Origin: Gordius sp. MW1
Taxonomy: Eukaryota > Nematomorpha > Gordioida > Gordea > Gordiidae
DNA: 64,000 nt
NCBI GenBank assembly: GCA_964036665.1
Contig: OZ038533.1
Location: 15,806,575-15,870,574, forward strand
Direction: 5' to 3'
This document shows, piece by piece, positions 1 to 12,009 of the stretch (within the stretch, counting starts at the first letter, position 1; each line of letters starts with the position of its first letter). The position numbers and the translations under genes are program-made. A model generated the notes under the pieces. That model did no database searches. It was not told the origin of the DNA and worked only from the letters and a program-made list of their open reading frames with translations.

Positions 1-1244
1 AAAGGGGCATGCATTTATCGGGACCGAGTTTTTTGGGGATGATATTGATATTATTTTAATAGCCACTGGGAAACTCTGTTTATTAGTTCCATATAGGGGT
101 CGGTAAAATTGACAATCGTTAGTTTTAACTTGCACAAAAGCAAACGCGACATGAGCGTGGTCAGGATATTAATTTGAGTGAGGTATAAATAATTTAGGGA
201 CGGGTCAAAGAATGCGACCTGTCTAAATTTTAACCATGATTAAATTTAAATTAAAAGAATCATTGGTTTTGATAGAAGGCCTTGCCTCCACTTGGCTACT
301 TCATGAAACGTGAAATAAAATCCTCAATCATACATCGTAGTTAAATTTGGCTTTGATTGCGATTTAATAATGCTCATCAAAGCTGGATTAAATACTTTTT
401 AAATTGTCATCTATAAACTCGCTTAAATCGATTTAAAATAAATATTTCTTACGTTTTTTTACAAATACTTGTTATTGTTAAACACATTAGAAGTGGGTCC
501 ATATAAAATGCTGCCGGGGGAAGCGTATATTAATGAGGTTGGTTTAAAAATTCGTAACTTTAATTTATTTCTCAAGCAAGCGTAATAAATAAATTTTAAT
601 TATATCTTATTTAGGTCATTATGACCCAAGACAACTAGGATTATGTTAAGAATTTATCATGTACAGGATTAAATGAGAAGTGGTCAGTCACATTATAATG
701 CAAAGTATTATCTATGTAGGTTAACCTATCATTTCCCTTACTCTTATAATGGGATCTGTTCATATCAACAAATTTTGTGCGCTGCAAAAATGAATAATAG
801 TAAATATTGAATGTAAAATTTTGCTTTTCACTTTAGGATTAAAGATCTTTGAACTCTCAATTAAGCCTCTGAGGAATGGGTGAACATTGCAGTGCAATCG
901 TTGTTTGGTATTAAACCTTATGGTAATATCAAAAAAGGTAAAGCTAAAACGCAATGGAGATTAGATGGATTATATTTCAATTTTGTTGGTGCAAATAAAT
1001 ATCCTTTGCTACGTACCTACATAGTAATGATTTAGTATCCATGCTTATGTGCACATCACTTTCGTAATGTTAAAACCTGTTTATTTTAAGATTAGATTAA
1101 TCTATGTATTGAATTTGCACAGTTAAACGACAAATTTATAAATAAATATTTGATAAATTAAAGAATGACAAATATGGAGATACGATTAATTTGAGATATA
1201 ATAGTTATATTGCCCTGAGTTATTTCAATATTTAATAATAAGTA
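1..1244. other. AT-rich flank downstream of frizzled
   Basis: I see no supported gene here; the only open frames are short and unlike any family I know. The stretch lies downstream of the minus-strand frizzled gene, so it should include its 3' UTR. A minus-strand AATAAA (plus-strand TTTATT at 1080-1085) lies about 160 bp past the stop codon and is a candidate poly(A) signal, but such hexamers are frequent in DNA this AT-rich. Confidence 0.5.
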
Positions 1245-3440
1245 CTAAGCCGAGCTTAAATCATGTTTACAACTACTACCACTCAACAAGTTTACCCTTG
1301 TCGAACGCGTACGGTCTGACTGGGAAGCGGACGTGATGGAAAAGGATTTATCGTGTAAAACATTACCACCAACTTTAACAGGTTCGATGCTAGAGAGGAT
1401 CGAAAATTTTTTACCCAAACCCTTAATTTTAGTGCGAGGTATTTTGGATATAATCATGGTATCTACACCGCTCTGGAAATTCTTGGGATCGCGAGATCTG
1501 ACGATAATGTCTTTAAGTGAAGGCGAATCTGTCAATAAGGGTTTACGTTGAGTGGACGCTAAACATTCTTTCTTAGTCCTTAGCCTTTCAGGTGGTACAA
1601 ACGTCTTTCTCATGTACCTGCGCCATGTTGTTAGGGTTTTTCCCGAGCAAACCCATACTCCAGCTGTCACTGTACCTATGGAAAGGTCCATAAAATAACG
1701 AGTGGCATAGACCCAAAACGGCACTCCCGCCGAGTCTTCACAATCTTCCAAATGGCAACCAGAATTAGAGGGAGTCCGATATATGGATTCGTAAACGTAA
1801 CAAGAGAGGACGGTCAATGCGGGTACGGTATAACACACGGCATATACACCTACCCGACGGATAAGTAAATCTAATCGGTCCATTTCTTTCCACCCCTTCA
1901 AAACCGATTTCAATCTCATCATGGCTCCTAGACCGGTTAATAGAAAGATCGTTCCTATGAGCAGATAGCCGGCCATCGGATAAATAACGAGCACTTTTAA
2001 GTGGGTTACATTGAGGCGCCCGACGGAGCAAATACCGTAGAGGTCGTCATAGTCCATGGCGTTTAAGATGAAAACGGCAAAAACTTGAACCGATGGCAAA
2101 GACCATGCGAGGCCGTGAAAATAAGGAGCTACTCGAGTTAGACCCTCCTCGGTCCATTTCATCCCAGCAGCTAAAAACCAGGTTAACGTAAGTATTATCC
2201 ACCAAGCATAGCTAGCCATCCCAAAATAATAGATCAAACCAAACTCGGCGTAGCATTTCAATGTATTTGGAGTTTCGTAAATATATGACGTCTCGGAGTC
2301 TTGACTCGCGTTATGCATAAGAACGACGTCGGAATGATTGCTCCTCGTAGAGTTACTTTTGAGATCATTGGATGGGCCGAGGAATACGGGTAAAATGTAA
2401 CCGATTGAAATGAAAAGATAGCACAGGGCCAAGTAAACGACAGGTCTTTGTGGATAGGTAAAACGTGAAGGCTCTACCAAAAATGTTGCCAGGGTAATTA
2501 GGGTGGCAATTAAACAGGCGATTGCCCAAACGCGAACCCAAAATATTGCCGTGTTTCTTTCTTCTTCACTAAAGCTTTTTCGCGAAAATTTATTAGTATG
2601 ATGACGATCAACGTTGCTGGTGTCGTACCAAGTGTCTAGATTAATTTCCTTGGCTACTTTTACAGAATTTTTTGGCCTAAAAACCGAAGCAGAATTATCC
2701 TTCCAATTTACGGATTCGTTCGCTTGATGAACCTTCTTATCATTGTGGTCAACTTTGGTTTTGGAGTTTGATATCATTGATAAATCTAAACATAATTCCC
2801 CACTTTGAAAGCTAGCTGAGGGTGAGGAGGGGCCTAGAGGTAGAATATTGCAATCCATTCGTGCTGGCCAAGCGAAACCGAAATGTCTCATCAAAGGACC
2901 ACAGCCGGCTCGAGCTCTTTCACACACCGAACGACAGACCGGTAAGCTGGGCTTGTGATAACCTTCCACGCATATTGGGGCGTACAGGCTGCATAGCAAA
3001 AGGCGTAGCTCGGGTGAGCATCTTATTTCCACCAAAGGCCAAAATTGATGAACTTCGAGTCCGGCTTCGGCCTGATTTTCGTGATTAAACATATTGGGTT
3101 CGGCCGATGTCATATTGTATCCCAACCCTTTGCACATAGGTATGGTGAGTGGTTGACATTTGGCAAATGCTTTATCCGAACTATCCCGACTCGATACTAA
3201 CTTGCTACCCATAGAGTCTAAGTCTTGATCGTAATATCGGCTATCGATCCCCCAAAGCTCAGTCGTTGTGTGATCCGATTTTGATGTAGACATTTCAATG
3301 AGCCGGCCTTTTTTACCAGCTCGCCTCTGGTCGTTATAGAAGCGTCCGGGTAAAGATTGATAGGGGTCGGGTAGGAGTGACAAGATTGTAAATATTATAA
3401 TATATCGTTTTCGTTGAAGGTTCATTGATAATTTTGGCAT
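1245..3440 (-). CDS. Frizzled receptor, Fz5/8-like
   Basis: Wnt receptor of the Frizzled family, expected in the plasma membrane and signalling through Dishevelled. From the ATG at 3440 it has 731 residues; the open frame extends upstream only to GTG codons, and a second ATG lies at 3425. A hydrophobic stretch at residues 13-23 is a likely signal peptide. The cysteine-rich domain spans about residues 95-217 with ten cysteines (95, 103, 141, 150, 157, 169, 173, 180, 197, 217) and motifs close to Fz5/8 (GLEVHQFWPLVEI, PLPVCRSVCERA-like). A linker of about 80 residues leads to seven membrane segments (about 300-600). The first extracellular loop is long and has N-glycosylation sequons. The Dishevelled-binding KTxxxW motif is KTLTTW at 601-606, followed by a 125-residue tail ending in SSA, at best a weak PDZ ligand. 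No intron interrupts the ORF. Assignment to Fz5/8 rather than another Frizzled rests on my reading of the CRD. Confidence 0.95.
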   Translation of the reverse strand: MPKLSMNLQRKRYIIIFTILSLLPDPYQSLPGRFYNDQRRAGKKGRLIEMSTSKSDHTTTELWGIDSRYYDQDLDSMGSKLVSSRDSSDKAFAKCQPLTIPMCKGLGYNMTSAEPNMFNHENQAEAGLEVHQFWPLVEIRCSPELRLLLCSLYAPICVEGYHKPSLPVCRSVCERARAGCGPLMRHFGFAWPARMDCNILPLGPSSPSASFQSGELCLDLSMISNSKTKVDHNDKKVHQANESVNWKDNSASVFRPKNSVKVAKEINLDTWYDTSNVDRHHTNKFSRKSFSEEERNTAIFWVRVWAIACLIATLITLATFLVEPSRFTYPQRPVVYLALCYLFISIGYILPVFLGPSNDLKSNSTRSNHSDVVLMHNASQDSETSYIYETPNTLKCYAEFGLIYYFGMASYAWWIILTLTWFLAAGMKWTEEGLTRVAPYFHGLAWSLPSVQVFAVFILNAMDYDDLYGICSVGRLNVTHLKVLVIYPMAGYLLIGTIFLLTGLGAMMRLKSVLKGWKEMDRLDLLIRRVGVYAVCYTVPALTVLSCYVYESIYRTPSNSGCHLEDCEDSAGVPFWVYATRYFMDLSIGTVTAGVWVCSGKTLTTWRRYMRKTFVPPERLRTKKECLASTQRKPLLTDSPSLKDIIVRSRDPKNFQSGVDTMIISKIPRTKIKGLGKKFSILSSIEPVKVGGNVLHDKSFSITSASQSDRTRSTRVNLLSGSSCKHDLSSA

Positions 3441-3996
3441 TTTTTCATTCACCACGGCGATTTATTTAGCCAAAAATTAATACATACTAGCCTATAATAA
3501 TATTTAATCAAATTATAAATAATAACGAAAATATATAAAATCAATAAAAAATGATATTGTAAAAGGGTTAAATATAAATGAATTAACTTATTTAAAGTTA
3601 CTTTATGTATTATCATTATACTATGATGATATAAATGAAAGCGAGTGGATATAAATGGACTTAAAATTTGCTCGCGACAAATATTTTATCGGAATGATGG
3701 AGAAAAGGTAAATGTAAATTATATGGGGAATTTGGCGTTAATTCTTTTATCAAAAAATGAGGGGCGGTATTCCTTTCATCTCATAGGTGGTCGAGTTAAT
3801 TTAAATTTTATATGGTAGGCGTGAGGAGTAATAAATGCGTAAAAGATCAAAGCAAATATATATACGCAAACGCTTTAACATTTTAACATCTATGAATAAA
3901 ATTAGTCAAGGTACAAATTTAAACCTACAAAAACAAACATTAAAATTTCCCTCTTCCCCTCCTCTGTTCGCTAACATTTAGTTAAAAAAATATATA
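3441..3996. other. frizzled upstream region
   Basis: This AT-rich stretch holds the presumed 5' UTR and promoter of frizzled. I recognise no clear TATA box, splice site or repeat in it. A non-coding first exon cannot be excluded. Confidence 0.4.
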
Positions 3997-4143
3997 CATG
4001 GGCGTAGCCAGGGGGGGGGGGGGTGAGGGGGGGGGCTGCCTTTTCTAATTCGGGAAAAATGGTAAAATTTATTAAAATTAAGGTTAAAATTTTAAAAATT
4101 GATCACTATTGCCCCCTCTAATTCAAATGCTGGCTAGGCCCAT
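3997..4143. mobile_element. short G-rich MITE (GGGCGTAGCCAGG family)
   Basis: It starts CATGGGCGTAGCCAGG, runs into a long G tract, and ends with the inverted, decayed counterpart GCTGGCTAGGCCCAT. The flanks suggest an 8-bp duplication AATATATA, compatible with hAT, though such AT-rich matches are weak evidence. Related copies lie at 8069-8224 and 9275-9421. Confidence 0.6.
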
Positions 4144-4978
4144 TAATATATATGTTTAAAATCGTGAAAATAAAATAATGCAAATATAACAATATTGATA
4201 ATAAATTACTTGATTAAATATAAAGGGAGAATAATGTAGGAGAATGGCATGATTCTTTATTGATAAGATTCATTATATAAATATTAACTTCTGGAATACT
4301 AAAATATAAAGAAAAACGATAGAAAACTTAGAAGTATACTATTACGAAATGAAAATGTTATGCGGTGGTGGGATATAATGTATTATATATTTTCTCTAAT
4401 TACTGGTTGCTGTATGCAAGAGGAGTGGGGGGGGTGTGGGTGGGTTCTGACAATACTACTATTGTCATAATATTGACAATAATAAATTGCAGAGGAGGCA
4501 GAGCACCCTCTTGTCGGACTAAGTGGAATTTGGTTTAGGGTTAGTCTTAGTATGCTGCATTATGGGGTAATGTGGTCTCTAATTACACTTATATAAATTT
4601 CCTATCTACCCCCCCCCCCCTTATTACTATTATTTTGTCGTAAATTTGTAAGTGGTCATAAATGTTAACAATTTTATATACATGGGCAGTGGGGTAATAT
4701 AATACTGGTGGGCTATCAAATTACTAGTGTACTTATTATTCGTTGGTTTTGATTGCTCTTCTGCAAATTTAATGTATACACTTAATTTATTATAAAAAAA
4801 TATATGTGCTATATAAATTAAAGATGTACAAGAGCTACTGTTTAAAAGTTCGTAATAGTGCTTCGTAATTACTCCGAATCTGAAAAACCTACTAAAAACT
4901 TTAACTAAGCGTATATAAAACCAGAGACCAGACACGGTCCGTTCGGCGTAAATTTGGTACAATAACATCTGGACTTAA
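4144..4978. other. intergenic, homopolymer tracts
   Basis: AT-rich sequence with G and C homopolymers near 4425 and 4608. A 112-codon open frame on the minus strand (4630-4968) has biased composition and no recognisable domain, so I do not call it a gene. Confidence 0.4.
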
Positions 4979-5212
4979 CAGGCACGTAGCCAGGATTTTC
5001 CCCCGGGGGGGGGGGAAAATTTTTAAAATTTTTTCTATAACATTTTTATTTCAACATCAAAATTATAAAATATGGTATAAAACATAAAGAAAGTCATTCA
5101 TAGCAATTAATAAGTGTCTTACTTGGTCAGTTTCGTTGCACAACTATAAAATATAAACTTTAGATCTAAAATATTTTTTTTCCGGGGGGGGGGAACCTCA
5201 TTTACGGCACTG
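4979..5212. mobile_element. non-autonomous hAT MITE with 8-bp TSD
   Basis: A 234-bp element flanked on both sides by GGACTTAA (4971-4978 and 5213-5220), an 8-bp duplication typical of hAT. The left end reads CAGGCACGTAGCCAGG and the right end, inverted, CAGTGCCGTAAATGAGG; both run into C or G homopolymers. It has no coding capacity. The right-end type recurs at about 13318. Confidence 0.8.
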
Positions 5213-7818
5213 GGACTTAATGAGACTTTGTTATATAATGCATTATTTTGTCACTTCTTGATCAAATTATTTTGTCACTTCTTGATCTGATTAAATAATA
5301 CTGTTAATTATATTTCTTAACCAAAAAAATCCATATAATGATGTTCGTGCTAAAAAGTTAAAAAATTATCTATTCGGGCTGAGCGACTTTAATTATTCGA
5401 GCATTTGGACAGATTCAGGCGCCCCTGCGGACATTGTAGTTATACAATCGGTCCCAAAAATATTGACAAATCCTATCTCTATAAAAAAAAGGTTAAACTG
5501 GGTGCGTTTTATTACACGATATATTTATAAAAAGGCTACAAAAAATAATTCTCTATAGGGAGGTTTTCAAAAAAACTTGTTAGAAGAATGACGATTTAAT
5601 CCACCTAAATCATGGGAAGCCAAGGAGGCTTACATCCAGTTGACAATTTGACTTATAATCAAATTAAGAAATCGACAATTCCTTTTGAGTAATGAAATTA
5701 ATGTAAAGTACATTGGACTCCATACCATAGCCCTAATGGCCTCTACCCCTTCCCACTTCCTTTTAAGTTATATTGCCATGAATTCATTCATATGACAAAA
5801 TGCGTAATTTAATAGCTTATAAATGGTCCTTATACTTGATATCTCCGTATAATAAGTATATATGCATATAGGGTTGCAATTTATATTTGACTTTAAAATC
5901 TAGCGCCTACCAAAAAGCTTTTAACGAATTAGACCCATTTAAACTTCCTGTAAAAGGAGGTCAAGTGGTCATTAAATGCAAAACACCTGAGGATTTAAAA
6001 TAAGGGTATGCAAGGATTTATTAATGAATCGTACTTAAACCCCCGCCATGCACACTTTTTCAAAGAACGTTTAATATTTAAAAAAGCAATTTTAGATCGG
6101 GAATATTTTACCAAAATCTTTATTTAAATTTTAAAAATTAAGCATTTTGCACCCCCCCCCCCCCACCTTTACTATTAGGTGAATCAAATATTAACTTAAT
6201 TGTAAAAAAATAAAAACTTAAAACTCTTGATTTTAACCGTGATTTCTATGAAAAGAAAAATAAAGGAGGGGTTCTTATCCCCCCACACCTTAGATTAAAA
6301 AACTAACAAATAACTGATCTGTATATTGCAGATTTTCCGTCCCCCCCCCATTTTAGCAAAAAAAATGAGTACCCAACCCTACCCAGCTCAGACCGAATGA
6401 AAGGTCCGAAATTTAATTAATATTTTGTATTTTTAACATTGACCCTGTTAGCTTGCCCATACAAAAAATCAGAGACCAAAAATGCCGGGCCCGCTGTCCG
6501 AACCTGCCGGGCCCGGCCTAATTAGATTTTCGGGCGGGCTCTGGCGGGCACCATCGTAAGATTCGGGCAATTCGGGCTCAATGCTAATTTCAAATAATGT
6601 TTTATTCTGTTTTCGTGTATTAATTTGTCACTTTTTATTTGATTGTATAATCTTTGTTAATCCTAGATTTTATCCAAAGAAATCGGAAAATAAAGATAAA
6701 TTTGTTGATAAAATATAACGAAATAAGTTCTACAAATTTTAAAAATTTCATTTCGTGCATGGTCGGGTGGACACTTAAAAGGGTTCGGGCGGGCACTTAG
6801 TTATAAAATCGGACCCGGGCCGGGTTCATGCAGAAAATTTTTAACAAATCTGCCTCTGCAATGCATAGAAGACCAGCTTGATGCTCATTAAGATTCAACT
6901 CCCATCTGCTCCACTTGAGACTGACCTTTGTATGACCACGTTCCTTATAAATGGATTGTTAACCCATCATTATATTAATGATTTCAACACTACCAATTTC
7001 CAATGGTAAATATTAAGTATACATAAACGGGTAATTTTTAATTTTTTTATATATAATTTCATCCACCTATGGCATCTTACCTATTAAACCTTATTAAAAA
7101 GGGCAAATAACGATGATACGAGAGTGAGATCCCGCTGTTAAAATTGCTTGGTGACAATGTTATGACAAGACTTGTGGACAATGTGTGACAACACAATGTC
7201 ATATATAATTAGAAATCAACTGGGGGGGGGGGGGGGGGTGGCGTCATACTAAAGGGCAATGGGTCATCTAGCGAACCTCATTAAATTATCAAATATATAA
7301 TTATTTTAACTTAGTATAAAAACCAGACACATTTATAAATCAGTGAATTTGAGTAAATATAATAAATAATTTTTCATAGTTTTTTCATTATTTTTTTTAT
7401 ATTTGAATAATCGCATATAAAATCGAAATATCCATCTGAATGCTGGTATAAATTAAAGAATAATTTTAATTATAGGAAAACAGGTTGGTGATGAGAGTTC
7501 CACTTAGAGATAGTCAAGAATAATCACCTGCAAAAATTGTCGATCTCAAGTGTTGCCCAAGTGTCGTGAATGCAATTAAAATGTCGCAAAAAATTAATTG
7601 TATTGTCCTCGCATTGCACTATTTTACATTTTGTAATGGGCACTTGATTTGAAGATGACACAACTGTACAATGATGATTATTTTATGCAATTTTATTAAT
7701 TAAGTAATTGAATAAGTTCTCCTAATTGAATAATAATAACATTATTGGCAAAACATATTTATAGTATAGTTATAAATAATATATTTATATTTCCGTCATA
7801 CTTTCTAAATCATTATAC
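5213..7818. other. intergenic with GC-rich repeat fragment at 6469-6835
   Basis: No gene is visible. At 6469-6835 lies a GC-rich patch of reiterated GGGCCCG/CGGGCGGG motifs starting near CAGAGACC, whose inverted counterpart appears at 26590-26742; this looks like the end of a hAT-type element. C and G homopolymers occur near 6155, 6343 and 7212. The rest is AT-rich. Confidence 0.5.
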
Positions 7819-8022
7819 TAGTGTTGTAAAAAAGGCTTCATTTTGTTTGGTCGACATCTGGTTTTAGCTCACTAAACATAAACAAACCAAAAGTTTTTTG
7901 GTCTGTTTTTCTTATTCGACCTCTAAGCTTAATCGAAATTTGAATAACATGCCAGACTCGATCGTTAGTCGTAGTAAAACCGAAGGTCCACCTAACAAAA
8001 TCCAGCCGTTTTTACAACACTA
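7819..8022. mobile_element. hAT MITE, TAGTGTTGTAAAAA TIR
   Basis: A 204-bp non-coding element with terminal inverted repeats TAGTGTTGTAAAAA and TTTTTACAACACTA. Its flanks CATTATAC (7811-7818) and CCTTATAC (8023-8030) are an 8-bp duplication with one mismatch. TIR start and TSD length both fit the hAT superfamily. Confidence 0.8.
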
Positions 8023-8068
8023 CCTTATACACTTATATTAAGGTATGTCACAAGCAAAAGCAAGCAAA

Positions 8069-8224
8069 CATGGGCGTACCCAGGTTTTAAATTAGGGGGG
8101 GGGGGGTAAAACGTTTAAAAGTTCATTTAGAGGGGGCAAAACATATTTTTTTTTAATCTTTCAATGTTTTTGCATTGAAATTTTTTTTTTCGTAAATTAG
8201 GGGGGGGGCCTGCGTACGCCCATG
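8069..8224. mobile_element. G-rich MITE (GGGCGTAGCCAGG family)
   Basis: It begins CATGGGCGTACCCAGG and ends with the inverted CCTGCGTACGCCCATG. Two G tracts flank a central AT-rich part. It belongs with the copies at 3997-4143 and 9275-9421. Confidence 0.7.
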
Positions 8225-9274
8225 CAACGGAAGCTTAAAAAGGTTCAGCTATGTATATATGGCTACCAAAATAATTAGTGTGGCGAATATAACCACGATT
8301 TTGAATGTTAAAATTTCCCTGTTCTTGGACTTTACCAAATTTGGGGGGGGGGGGGGGGGGCGGGTAGTGGAAACAGACACCAAGCCCAGATAGCTAAATT
8401 CTGATATATTTAATAAAATTACTGATAAAATGTTTGAAAATCATCCTTTTATTGTCAAACTTTTTGCTCCCCCCTCTACACTTCAAACCTAGGTTGCTCG
8501 CCATTATAATAATAATATATATCATAATAATGAATGATATCTGATGATGACACCGATTGGATCCTTAAAAGTCATCTAAACAAATTTTATTATTTGTGAA
8601 GTTCAAAACATCCAATCCAATGCATGAGATTCAAATTAATAAGTAAATTTGTAGAAGGCAAGGCACAAAAATAAAAATGGAATTTGGCCTTTAATTTTTT
8701 ACACAAATAGTTGACTTGATTTTGTGAGAGACATTTTTCAATAAGGGCCTGCCTGACACATACAGCTAGAAGTTGTTCGGCTAACGCCGTTTGAAATTCA
8801 AACTAAGAATTTTAGTGAATATAGTTAAGTTCAATTCAATAATCCGAAGAGAATTTTGTTTAGCCCCTGCTTTGTAAGAACCACGGAGATGAGATTTAGA
8901 GATATGCAACGAGCCGTTTTTAGGAGGTCGGCCCGTCGGTACCTATTTTGAAAATTTTAAGCCCGCCCGAGCCCATTCCTAATTATTTTGTGCAGTCAGG
9001 CCCGCCAGAAGCCGTTTGAAAAAATTTCAAGCCCCCCCCCCCCCTCAAACCCGTTCGCATTTTACTCAATGCACTTCAGGCCCGCCCCCCCCCCTACCAA
9101 GATCGGCCCATTAGGCTCAATCCATTAAAAAATCGAGAATTTATGCAACATTTATTGCTATTTTACCAAAAATTAGATATACCGATTTAATCGATGGATT
9201 TTATTGTGGTTTTGACTATAAAATATTGGTTCATCTAACATCACATTTTTGATATTCAATCCTGATTTGGGGTT
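8225..9274. other. intergenic with GCCCG-rich repeat at 8897-9120
   Basis: No gene is seen. A long G tract sits at 8342-8360. From about 8897 (TAGAGATATGCAACGAGCCG) a patch rich in GCCCG/CCCGCC with C homopolymers resembles the subterminal region of a hAT-type element; I could not find a matching opposite end. Confidence 0.4.
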
Positions 9275-9421
9275 CATGGGCGTAGCCAGGTTTGGAATTA
9301 GGGGGAGGCAGTAATGATTTAGGCAGGGACAAAATGATAATTTTCTAAAATTATAGCCATCATTTTATGAAATTTTAAAGAATTGCTGAATTTAGAGGGG
9401 AACAGCCGCCCTACGCCCGTG
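9275..9421. mobile_element. G-rich MITE (GGGCGTAGCCAGG family)
   Basis: It starts CATGGGCGTAGCCAGG and ends with the inverted CCCTACGCCCGTG. It is about 147 bp and non-coding, similar in size and layout to the copies at 3997 and 8069. Confidence 0.65.
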
Positions 9422-10590
9422 ATGGGTTAGTAAAAAAGATTTTGATTATTTTGTTTATAAAATCAGATGAATGCTAAGCGTTAGAGATCATATGCCCATA
9501 ATTGTCTCGAATATTCTTACTAATGTTAAATTAATTTATGAAAATTGGTAAAGTAAATTAAAATGCAATAAACCCCTAAAATAGCAAATTTAATTAGTTA
9601 GCAATTGGTTTTAAAAACTTAATTGGTTTTAAATAAAGGAGCTATTTTGATAATTTATGTGAAAATGTAGTCATAGACTTGATAGACTGCTCATCGTTAA
9701 ATATAAGTGTATTTTTCCGCCATTTTTAATTATGCACAAAAAAGGTAAGGTTATATGATTAAAGTAATTTTGGTTAATTAAAGTGTTTATAAAACGATAA
9801 AAAAAATATTAAACTAGTTAAACGTTAAAAACAACATTTTAAAATATACAATGTATCATTTACACAATTATGAAAATATTCTGATGATGTGATGTTAAAG
9901 AATAATCATTTATTAACATCTTTTTTATTAATTACTTATGACGAAGGCTAATTCACTTTTCCGTTTCAAAATAGGGGACATTGCATAAACATATGAGAGA
10001 TTGTCAAATTTAAAATAGTGGATTTAATAGTACAGATTTCACCATGTGAAACTTATGGCATGAGCAGTCTATTATTCTATGAGTGTAATCATAAACTAGG
10101 AAATACAATGATTATGTTATGAGCAATTAATAGACCACGAAATGCAAAATTAATGAATTTGACAGGAAGAATGTTTCAAAATGCATTGATTAAATATGTA
10201 TAAATATTATTTTCATATACGGATCAAGGCCGTCTAATTATATTTTTTCATAAAAAATATTTGTTTTAAATACCAAGAATCCATATTAAAAGAATTATAT
10301 GAAGGTAGTATTAAATTTAATAAAAATTTCAAAGTATAAAAAATTTCAGGCCCGTTATCAAAATTTATTTAGATCGTCTGAGCCCATTATTAAGCTTTTT
10401 TGCCCGCCCGAGCCCGGCCCGTTGAATTATTTTAAAGCCCGTCAGTACCGCCCGCGATCACAGCTTTTAGGACCGGGCCGTTTTAGGCCTTTCAGCGAGT
10501 AAGGCCCGCTCGGGCAGATATATAATGAGAATTGGAGCGTGGGGTATGCTAAGCTCGACTATATGACGAATGACTATCTTAGGACAAAAA
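9422..10590. other. intergenic with GCCCG patch at 10345-10520
   Basis: AT-rich with no supported gene. At 10345-10520 there is a GCCCG-rich patch like those at 8897 and 26590. The 15-bp ATCTTAGGACAAAAA at 10576-10590 is the upstream target duplication of the retrotransposon that follows. Confidence 0.5.
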
Positions 10591-10596
10591 ATCTGG

Positions 10597-11230
10597 AGGA
10601 TTAGGAATTCGCCCTCCCGGCAGTATATCGCTAGCCGCTTTTATTTCCTCTTTTAAGTAGGTCAAAACTTAATTTTTAATCTCACAAAACATGACTCAGA
10701 CCCTCTGCTAACTCAAGCCTTGGAGCTTTGGAATTTGAATGTCACACCCGAGACCATTCAACCTCAAAGTACGAGACAAAAGGATTGGGATTCTGGACTA
10801 GTATCGCGCTCCGTTTATACCCTTTTATCGAGCAGCGATGATAGCCAGCATTACAACCTTAGGTCCCTCGCTTTTGATGGTTCCGGTCACGAGTGGCTTG
10901 AAGCCTATCCCAGCAAACTTTTGGGAATGCTGCTTGAAGACTTTGAGCTATCATATTCCATAGCTTTAAGGATGGGGATTAGTTACAGCAAAGAATTCAA
11001 CTGTCAAAATTGTCTTACCGTTGTAGACGAATATGCTAGGCACCCTCTACACTGCCTAGCAAACAAATATAATATGTTGGGCACACTAAAGCTAATTTAT
11101 TAATTTAAGCTGCCCTTAAAAAGGCAAAAATCCCCTCAATCCTTGAGCCTTCAGATCCCTCAAGGTAGTGCGCCCTGACGGCTCTTCTCTAGTCCCCTGG
11201 CAAAATGGCCTATCTAGTGAAGGGAAAACC
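10597..11230 (+). pseudogene. retrotransposon RT C-terminal region, upstream part
   Basis: Remnant of the region that follows the reverse transcriptase in a widespread animal retroelement ORF. Visible landmarks, in order, are GGLGIRPPGS near 10597; a stretch like the family's SGAWLHALP..LGL..DD (here GHEWLEAYPSKLLGMLLEDF) in the open frame 10720-11103; a putative zinc-binding NCQNC...H....C; and, after a frame change near 11103, a segment resembling LEPSG..R.DG..LVPW. Early stop codons and frame changes show it is dead. The family relation comes from remembered motifs, not a search; the exact clade is uncertain. Confidence 0.65.
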
Positions 11231-11319
11231 TCAGGTTTTGTCAACCTAATAGGTGCTAACTTAAAACCGTAAGGTCTTTTTAAAACGCTAGCATGTCAAA
11301 ATAAAAACTTACCCAAACA

Positions 11320-11505
11320 ATAAAATGCTTAGCAAAATTCATTTAAATACTTAGAAAATGAATAAAATACTTAGCATTTGAATATAAAACTTACAATTAA
11401 TTAAAAAACTTAGCAAACGAATTAAGTACTTAGCAAATGAATAAAATACTTAGCAACGACGCTAAAAATACTTAGCAATTTGAATAAAATACTTGGCAAA
11501 TACTT
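11320..11505. repeat. CTTAGCA short-period array
   Basis: About eight loosely spaced copies of AAAATACTTAGCA-like units with a period near 20-25 bp. The same motif forms the inverted arms at 14229-14640 and 15590-16272. It lies within the truncated retrotransposon, between its two coding remnants. Confidence 0.7.
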
Positions 11506-12009
11506 TTTTGTGAAATACAACCACTCTCAGTCACGCTACATTGCACACAAAGAGAATATGTTACAAAATGGTGGCAATTAAAAATAAAACCCTCGATAGA
11601 GGTAGGTATGTAATAAAAACCCAAATCGCAATTTATTTCTTAAAAATTAAAGAATTAAAATAAATTAAAATTATATTATATTTTTAGTTTGATTTGCCTT
11701 ACTTTTACTTGGAATAAATTTTAAAATTTCTATTATTTATTGTATATGTAAAAAAAAAAGCAGTCAAAGTGCTAAAAGACCGTAGTTAAGTTGAAATTTT
11801 ATAGTATATAAAAAAATATTGACCTTAGGTGAATTAAATTAACCAAAAGCTTTAGGCTAGCTCTATTTAACCTAAGTGTTTAGGTTAATTTTGCGCTCTA
11901 ACCTATGCTATGACCTTCTAATTGACCTCAAGGTTTAATATTGACCTCTAACCTCGTGGCAAATGTTAGCGTTTCTAAAAGAATGTATTTATGTACTAAT
12001 CCATTATAA

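Noticed and set aside
1333-3088. Plus- and minus-strand frames within frizzled
   Set aside because: Shadow frames of the frizzled coding sequence.
4630-4968. 112-codon minus-strand frame as a gene
   Set aside because: Composition-driven, no domain, flanked by MITEs.
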